Shown here one piece after another: positions 41,904 to 50,900 of a stretch of DNA of 64,000 bases. Within the stretch, counting starts at the first letter, position 1, and every line of letters begins with the position of its first letter. The notes beneath the pieces are model-generated. The model saw only the letters and a program-made list of their open reading frames with translations, was not told where the DNA came from and did no database searches. Source of the stretch: HK1 sp965221725 (GTDB lineage: Bacteria; Pseudomonadota; Gammaproteobacteria; HK1); the NCBI GenBank assembly GCA_965221725.1, contig OZ244909.1, forward strand, positions 434,001 to 498,000. The letters are read 5' to 3'. The position numbers were made by a program, and so were the translations under genes.

Positions 41904-44900
41904 GTGAGCCCACCCGGCGCGTCACGGGGCCGTTCCCGCGCGCCAGCCTCCCCGCCTGAGCCTTCCTCCCACCGTCGCCCGGACCGGCTTCGGGCACCGT
42001 CCTCTTCCGACCGTCCCGCCCGCTCCGTGGCCGGCCTCCTGCCGGCCCTCCGCCGTGCCGCCCGCCGGCCTTGCCGCGGCATTCGCGCCCTCCCGGCCGC
42101 CGCGCTGCTCGCCCTGCCGCTGCTGTTCGGCCCCGCCCCGGCCGCCGAGGCGCAGACCACGCGGCTGCTGGTGGGCAACCAGGGAGCCGGCACAAGCTCA
42201 CCATTAGCCGTCGTTTCCAATTACTACCCTGCCCAGGCATTCACCACCGGCGCCAACAGCGCGGGCTACAACGTGGCCAATGTCGAGATCGAGTTCACGT
42301 CGGCACCGTCGGCAGCAGCCTTGGGCGACATGACGCTCACCATCCGCAACGCAGACGGCTCGGATCCGGGCACGGTAGTCGGCACCCTCACCAACCCCGG
42401 TTCCGGGGGTGCAGGGTTCAACACGTTCACCGCCCCGGGGGGCGGCATCGACCTTGCGGCCAGCACCACCTATTTCGTCGATATCCGCGGCTTAAGCGGC
42501 GGTAACACTTTGAGCCTTACCGCGGCAGCGGGGACGGGCAATGGCAACGAGCAAAGTGGATCCCTGTCCGACTGGTCGATCGCGGATGCTTTTCGGTTAT
42601 TCTCGGCTGGTAGCTGGGCTGATCGTACTGGTGCTACGTTGAGGATGAAGATCAGCGGCACGGTGAAGATGGCGCCTGCGGCCCCGACCGGCCTGATGGC
42701 GAGGGCGGGCGATGCCCGGGTCACCCTGACCTGGGACGACCCGGACAACGACAGCATCACCGGGTACGAGTACCAGCAGCGGACCAGCGGCGGGAGCTGG
42801 GGCGGCTGGACGGATTTCACCAGCGATGCCGACACCACGACCCTCACGGTGACGGGCCTGACGAACGGCACGGCATACGAGTTCCAGCTCCGGGCGGTCA
42901 ACGCATCGGGGGCGAGCGCGGCATCGGAGACGGTGAGCGCGACGCCCGCGGTCCCGGCCGCCCCGGCCGCCCCGACGGGTTTCACGATCGACACGGGCGA
43001 CACCGAGATCACCCTGAAATGGACCGACCCGGGGAACGACGCGATCACCAAGTACCAGTACCGGCAAGGCACGGGCCCGTCGGGCAGCATCACCTGGGCG
43101 GACTGGACGGACATCCCGGCGAGCGACGAGGACACCACCGAGCACAAGGTGACCGGGCTGACGAACGGCACGCGGTACTACTTCGAGGTGCGCGCGGTGG
43201 CCGGGACGGTGAACGGCACAGCCACGGCCAGCACCGCGATCACCCCCGTTGCCAAACCGGCGGCGCCGACGGGCCTGAGCGCCACGGGGGGTGCCACCGA
43301 GGTGACCCTGAGCTGGACCAATCCGAGTAACGCGACCATCACCGGGTACGAGTACCGGCAGCGTACGAGCGGCTCCAGCACCTGGGGGGAGTGGACGGCC
43401 ATCGCTTCGAGTGGCGCGACCACGACGAGCCACACGGTGACGGGCCTGACTAACTACACGGGATACGACTTTCAGCTCCGCGCCGTCGGCTTGTCAGGGA
43501 ACGGCGCGCGGTCGACAACCGAGAGCGCGATACCGCGCCCTGCGGGTGCGCCCGACGCGCCCGGTCTCACCATCACCGATGGTGACACCCAGGTGACTCT
43601 GGCATGGAGCGACCCGAGCAACAACGCCATCACGAAGTACCAGTACCGGCGGGGCACGGGGCCGTCGAACAGCATCAACTGGGGGAACTGGACGGACATC
43701 CCGATGAGCGGCGCGGCCACCACCGGGTACACGGTGACCGGGCTGACCAACGGCACACGGTACTGGTTCGAGGTGCGCGCGGTGGCGGGGACGGTGTTCG
43801 GTGTGGCGTCGTCAACATTTGGAGATCCCAACCCTAAACCGGCGCAGCCCACCGGGCTGAGTGCCGCGCCGGGCGATGGGCAGGTCGTGCTGACCTGGAG
43901 CGACCCGTCCGACAGCAGCATCTTTTCCTACGGGTACGAGCTCCGCACGGGCAACACTTGGGGGGGGCTCACGCTGTTCACCAGCGACGACACCACCACG
44001 ACCTACACGGTGACCGGGCTGACCAACGGCACGGAGTACGGCTTCCGGCTCTACGCCTCCAATACTATCGGGATCAGCCCGGCCTCGGCGGTCGTGACCG
44101 CGACGCCGCTGGACGCGAGCGCCCTTGATGCCCCGACGGGCCTGACGGCCACGGCGGGGGATGCCAGCGGGGAGGTGGACCTGAGCTGGACCGCCCCGAG
44201 CGGGACCATCACCAAGTACCAGGTGCGCCGCGGATCGGGCGATCCCCTGGTCTGGGGCGCGTGGACGGACATTCCCAACAGCGCCTCCCTCACCTCCCAC
44301 ACGGTGACGGGGCTGACGGACGGCACGCAGTACAGCTTCCAGATCCGCGCGGTCAGCGGGACGGGCGGTTCGACGGTGCTGGGCGCGATGTCGGGCGCCA
44401 TGACGGCGACCCCGATGGCTCCCACGCCGGAGGTGTCGGTAGCCATCGTGCGGGGCGAGAGCCTGACGGTGGACAGCGGCGGCGCGCTGCTGCTGACCGA
44501 GGATGTGGCCGTCGGCACGATTCCGGTGCAGTTCCGGGTGTCGGCCTCGCCGGCGCCGGCGACGGACCTGACGGTGTGCGTGAGCATCGCGGAGACCGGG
44601 GTGGACCGGGTGGCAGCGTCCGCCGAGGGCGCGAAGACGGTGACGATCACCGGCGGCAGCGCGACCGCGGACTACCCGGCGATCAGCTGGGCGGACGATG
44701 CCGTTGACAACCGCGACAGTCTGGTGACGATGACGGTGGTGGCGCCGTCGGACTCGAGTTGTTCGCAGACGGGCTACACGGTGTCTTCGTCGGCCTCTTC
44801 GGGCAGCTTCCGGATCCGGGACAACGAGCGCACGACGCTGGCGTTGAGTTCGACGGACACCACGATGACGGAGGGCGCCGCGTCGCAGACGGCGGTGGCG

Positions 44901-47900
44901 GCGGTGACGCTGGGCCGGCGGCTGTACGCGGGGGAGACGCTGGCCTACAGGGTGGGCCTGAGCACGACGACGGGAGCGCGTCTGCCGGACGGGGACGGTG
45001 CGACGCCGCAGGACTTCACGGTGTCGGTGTCGGGCACGGGGGTGGCGGCGACCGGTCTGGATACGGCGTCGCCGGTGGTGACGTTCACGGGGGACGACGA
45101 CAACACGGTGCAGGTGGCGACGCTCACCTTCACGCCGACTGCGGGGACGGATGCCGACGGGGCGGACGAGGCGGTGCGGGTCGGGTTCGGGTCGCCGGGG
45201 AGCGCGACCAACGTGGGCGGCGGCGCGGCGGGCACCGGGAGCGTGGACCTGACCATCGACGACTCGGCCGGACTGGTGCTGAGCGCGACCACGCTGACGG
45301 TGGCCGAGGGCGGCAGCGGGACGTACACGGTGGCGCTGGCATCGCAGCCGACGGCGGAGGTGACGGTGACGGTCGGGGGCGTGAGCGGCGAGGTGACGGT
45401 GGACACCGACGGCGACACGGGCGGCAACCAGAACACGCTGACCTTCACCACCGGCGACTGGAACACCGCGCAGACGGTGACGGTGTCGGCGGACGAGGAC
45501 GGCGACACCGACAACGACAGCGCCACGCTGACCCACACGGCCGCCGGCGGCGACTACGCCGGGGTCACCGGCGACAGCGTGGAGGTCACCGTGACCGACG
45601 ACGACACGCCGGGCGTGGCCACGGCGACGACCGACGGGGAGGCCACCGAGGGCAGCGCCACGGACACGGCCACCTTCACGGTGGTGCTGAACACCGTGCC
45701 GTCGAGCGATGTCACGGTGACGGTGACCGCGCCCGCCGGGCTGACGCTGGACGGTCCGGACGCGGGCAGCACCTTCGGTTCGAGCGAGGCGCTGACCTTC
45801 ACGAACAGCAACTGGGGCACGCCGCAGACGGTGACGGTGCGCGCCACCGACGACAGCACCGACAGCCCCATCGGCCGGGAGCTGACGGTCACCTGGGCCT
45901 CGACCTCGTCGGACACCGACTACAGCGGCCTGAGCGGCGATGCGGCCACCGTCACGGTGGTGGACAACGACGCGACCGCGGTGACCCTGGCGGGGAGTGC
46001 CGGGGATGTCGTGGAGGGCGGGACGAAGGACTTCACCATCACCCTGAACCGGGGCCTGGTGAATGGCGAGACGCTGCCGGTGCCGCTGACCTTCAGCGGC
46101 GGCGCGACGCGGGGCACGGACTACACGACGGCGTGCCCGACGACGCCGCCGACCGGGGTGGCCTGCGCGAACCTCGATTCCGGGAACGCGATGGTGACCT
46201 TCACCGGAGCGAGCGGGAGCACGACGGCGACGACGGTCACGCTGACCCTGAGCGCCACCACCGACAGCACCACTGAGACCGGTGGCGAGACGGTCATCAT
46301 CGGCCTCGGCACGCTGAACGCGAATTCGGGCACCGGCCTCGGCGGCGGCGCGTCCGGCACCGACACCCTGGCGGACTTCAGCATCACCGATCCGGACACG
46401 AGCGTGCCGACGGTGGAGATCACCGGGGTGCCGGACAGGATCAGCGGCACCGGCGACCTGACCGCGACGTTCACCTTCTCGGAGGATGTCACGGGTTTCG
46501 TGACCGACGACGTGACGGTCACCGGCGGCACGAAGGGCGCGTTCACGGCGACGAGTGCGACCGTCTATACGCTCGCGGTCACTCCAGCCGGCGGCGCGAA
46601 CGTGGTGGTGACGGTGGCGGAGGACAGCGCGACCGACGGCACGAACACCGGTCCTGCGAGCGCGGAGACGGCGACCGCGGTGTGGACCGCCCTGGTGTTC
46701 AGTTCGGCCGCGGTGACGGTGGTCGAGGAGGCGAGCGCGACCTACACGGTGGCGCTCTCGAGCCAGCCGGACGCGAGCGTCACGGTGACGGTCGGGGGGG
46801 CGAGCGGCGAGGTGACGTTCGACACCGACTCCGCCACGCCCGGCACCCAGACCACCGCCCTGACCTTCACGACCACCAACTGGAGCACGGCGCGGACGGT
46901 GACGGTGCTGGCGGCGGCCGACAACGACACCGAGAACGACAGCGCCACCCTGACGCACAGCGCGAGCGGGGGCGGCTACGGCTCGGTGACCGGCAGCGTG
47001 GCGGTGACGGTCACCGACAACGACACGCCGGGCCTGGTCCTCGACCCGACTTCGCTGACGGTGGCCGAGGGCGGCAGCGGCACCTACACGGTGGCGCTCG
47101 CGACGCAGCCGACGGGGACGGTGACGGTGACGGTCGGGGGGGCGAGCGGCGATGTCACGGTGGACACCGACTCCAACGCGAACGGCAACCAGAACACGCT
47201 GACCTTCAGCACGACCACCTGGAGCACCGCGCAGACGGTGACGGTGTCGGCGGGCGGGGACAACGACACCGCGAACGACACCGCGACGCTGACGCACAGC
47301 GCGAGCGGGGGCGGCTACGGGTCGGTGACCGGCAGCGTGGCGGTGACGGTGACCGACGACGACACCGTCGGCGTGACCACGGCGCAGCCGAGCGACAGGC
47401 AGGTGACCGAGGGCAGCACCACGGACACGGCGACCTTCACGGTGGTGCTGAACACCCCGCCGTCTGACCCCGTCTCGGTCACCGTCACCGCGCCCGCCGG
47501 GCTGACGCTGGACGGTCCGGACGCAGGCGCCACGTTCGCTTCGAGCGAGGCCATTCCCTTCGACAACACGAACTGGAACTCGGCGCGGACGGTGACGGTG
47601 CGCGCCACAAATGACAACACGGACAGCCCCATCGGCCGGGAGCTGACGGTCACCTGGGCCTCGACCTCGTCGGACAGCGACTACAGCGGCCTGAGCGGCG
47701 ATGCGGCCACCGTCACGGTGGTGGACAACGACCCGACCGCGGTGACGCTCGCGGGCGCTGCCGGGGATGTCGTGGAGGGCGGGACGAAGACCTTCACCAT
47801 CACCCTGAACCGGGGCCTGGTGAACGGCGAGGCGCTGCCGGTGCCCCTGACCTTCGGCGGCGGCGCGACGCGGGGCACGGACTACACGACGGCGTGCCCG

Positions 47901-50900
47901 ACGACGCCGCCGACCGGGGTGACCTGCGCGAACCTCGATTCCGGGAACGCGATGGTGACCTTCACCGGAGCGAGCGGGAGCACGACGGCGACGACGGTCA
48001 CGCTGACCCTGAGCGCCACCACCGACAGCACCACTGAGACCGGTGGCGAGACGGTCATCATCGGCCTCGGCACGCTGAACGCGAATTCGGGCACCGGCCT
48101 CGGCGGCGGCGCGTCCGGCACCGACACCCTGGCGGACTTCAGCATCACCGATCCGGACACGAGCGTGCCGACGGTGGAGATCACCGGGGTGCCGGACAGG
48201 ATCAGCGGCACCGGCGACCTGACCGCGACGTTCACCTTCTCGGAGGATGTCACGGGTTTCGTGACCGACGACGTGACGGTCACCGGCGGCACGAAGGGCG
48301 CGTTCACGGCGACGAGTGCGACCGTCTATACGCTCGCGGTCACTCCAGCCGGCGGCGCGAACGTGGTGGTGACGGTGGCGGAGGACAGCGCGACCGACGG
48401 CACGAACACCGGTCCTGCGAGCGCGGAGACGGCGACCGCGGTGTGGACCGCCCTGGTGTTCAGTTCGGCCGCGGTGACGGTGGTCGAGGAGGCGAGCGCG
48501 ACCTACACGGTGGCGCTCTCGAGCCAGCCGGACGCGAGCGTCACGGTGACGGTCGGGGGGGCGAGCGGCGAGGTGACGTTCGACACCGACTCCGCCACGC
48601 CCGGCACCCAGACCACCGCCCTGACCTTCACGACCACCAACTGGAGCACGGCGCGGACGGTGACGGTGCTGGCGGCGGCCGACAACGACACCGAGAACGA
48701 CAGCGCCACCCTGACGCACAGCGCGAGCGGGGGCGGCTACGGCTCGGTGACCGGCAGCGTGGCGGTGACGGTCACCGACAACGACACGCCGGGCCTGGTC
48801 CTCGACCCGACTTCGCTGACGGTGGCCGAGGGCGGCAGCGGCACCTACACGGTGGCGCTCGCGACGCAGCCGACGGGGACGGTGACGGTGACGGTCGGGG
48901 GGGCGAGCGGCGATGTCACGGTGGACACCGACTCCAACGCGAACGGCAACCAGAACACGCTGACCTTCAGCACGACCACCTGGAGCACCGCGCAGACGGT
49001 GACGGTGTCGGCGGGCGGGGACAACGACACCGCGAACGACACCGCGACGCTGACGCACAGCGCGAGCGGGGGCGGCTACGGGTCGGTGACCGGCAGCGTG
49101 GCGGTGACGGTGACCGACGACGACACCGTCGGCGTGACCACGGCGCAGCCGAGCGACAGGCAGGTGACCGAGGGCAGCACCACGGACACGGCGACCTTCA
49201 CGGTGGTGCTGAACACCCCGCCGTCTGACCCCGTCTCGGTCACCGTCACCGCGCCCGCCGGGCTGACGCTGGACGGTCCGGACGCAGGCGCCACGTTCGC
49301 TTCGAGCGAGGCCATTCCCTTCGACAACACGAACTGGAACTCGGCGCGGACGGTGACGGTGCGCGCCACAAATGACAACACGGACAGCCCCATCGGCCGG
49401 GAGCTGACGGTCACCTGGGCCTCGACCTCGTCGGACAGCGACTACAGCGGCCTGAGCGGCGATGCGGCCACCGTCACGGTGGTGGACAACGACCCGACCG
49501 CGGTGACGCTCGCGGGCGCTGCCGGGGATGTCGTGGAGGGCGGGACGAAGACCTTCACCATCACCCTGAACCGGGGCCTGGTGAACGGCGAGGCGCTGCC
49601 GGTGCCCCTGACCTTCGGCGGCGGCGCGACGCGGGGCACGGACTACACGACGGCGTGCCCGACGACGCCGCCGACCGGGGTGACCTGCGCGAACCTCGAT
49701 TCCGGGAACGCGATGGTGACCTTCACCGGAGCGAGCGGGAGCACGACGGCGACGACGGTCACGCTGACCCTGAGCGCCACCACCGACAGCACCACTGAGA
49801 CCGGTGGCGAGACGGTCATCATCGGCCTCGGCACGCTGAACGCGAATTCGGGCACCGGCCTCGGCGGCGGCGCGTCCGGCACCGACACCCTGGCGGACTT
49901 CAGCATCACCGATCCGGACACGAGCGTGCCGACGGTGGAGATCACCGGGGTGCCGGACAGGATCAGCGGCACCGGCGACCTGACCGCGACGTTCACCTTC
50001 TCGGAGGATGTCACGGGTTTCGTGACCGACGACGTGACGGTCACCGGCGGCACGAAGGGCGCGTTCACGGCGACGAGTGCGACCGTCTATACGCTCGCGG
50101 TCACTCCAGCCGGCGGCGCGAACGTGGTGGTGACGGTGGCGGAGGACAGCGCGACCGACGGCACGAACACCGGTCCGGCGAGCGCGGAGACGGCGACCGC
50201 GGTGTGGACCGCCCTGGTGTTCAGCTCGGCCACGGTGACGGTGGTCGAGGAGGCGAGCGCGACCTACACGGTGGCGCTCTCGAGTCAGCCCGACGGGAAC
50301 GTGACGGTGACGGTCGGGGGGGCGAGCGGGGAGGTGACGGTGGACACCGACTCCACCGCGAACGGCAACCAGAACACGCTGACCTTCAGCACGACCACCT
50401 GGAACACGCCGCGGACGGTGACGGTGTCGGCGGGACAGGATAACGACACGACGAACGACAGCGCCACCCTGACCCACAGCGCCAGCGGCGGCGGCTACGG
50501 CTCGGTGACCGGCAGCGTGGCGGTGACGGTCACCGACAACGACACGCCGGGCCTGGTCCTCGACCCGACTTCGCTGACGGTGGCCGAGGGCGGCAGCGGC
50601 ACCTACACGGTGGCGCTCGCGACGCAGCCGACGGGGACGGTGACGGTGACGGTCGGGGGGGCGAGCGGCGATGTCACGGTGGACACCGACTCCAACGCGA
50701 ACGGCAACCAGAACACGCTGACCTTCAGCACGACCACCTGGAGCACCGCGCAGACGGTGACGGTGTCGGCGGACGAGGACGACGACACCACCAACGACAG
50801 CGCCACCCTGACGCACAGCGCGAGCGGGGGCGGGTACGGCTCGGTGACCGGCAGCGTGGCGGTGACGGTGAACGACGATGATGGCGCCACCCCGCAACCA

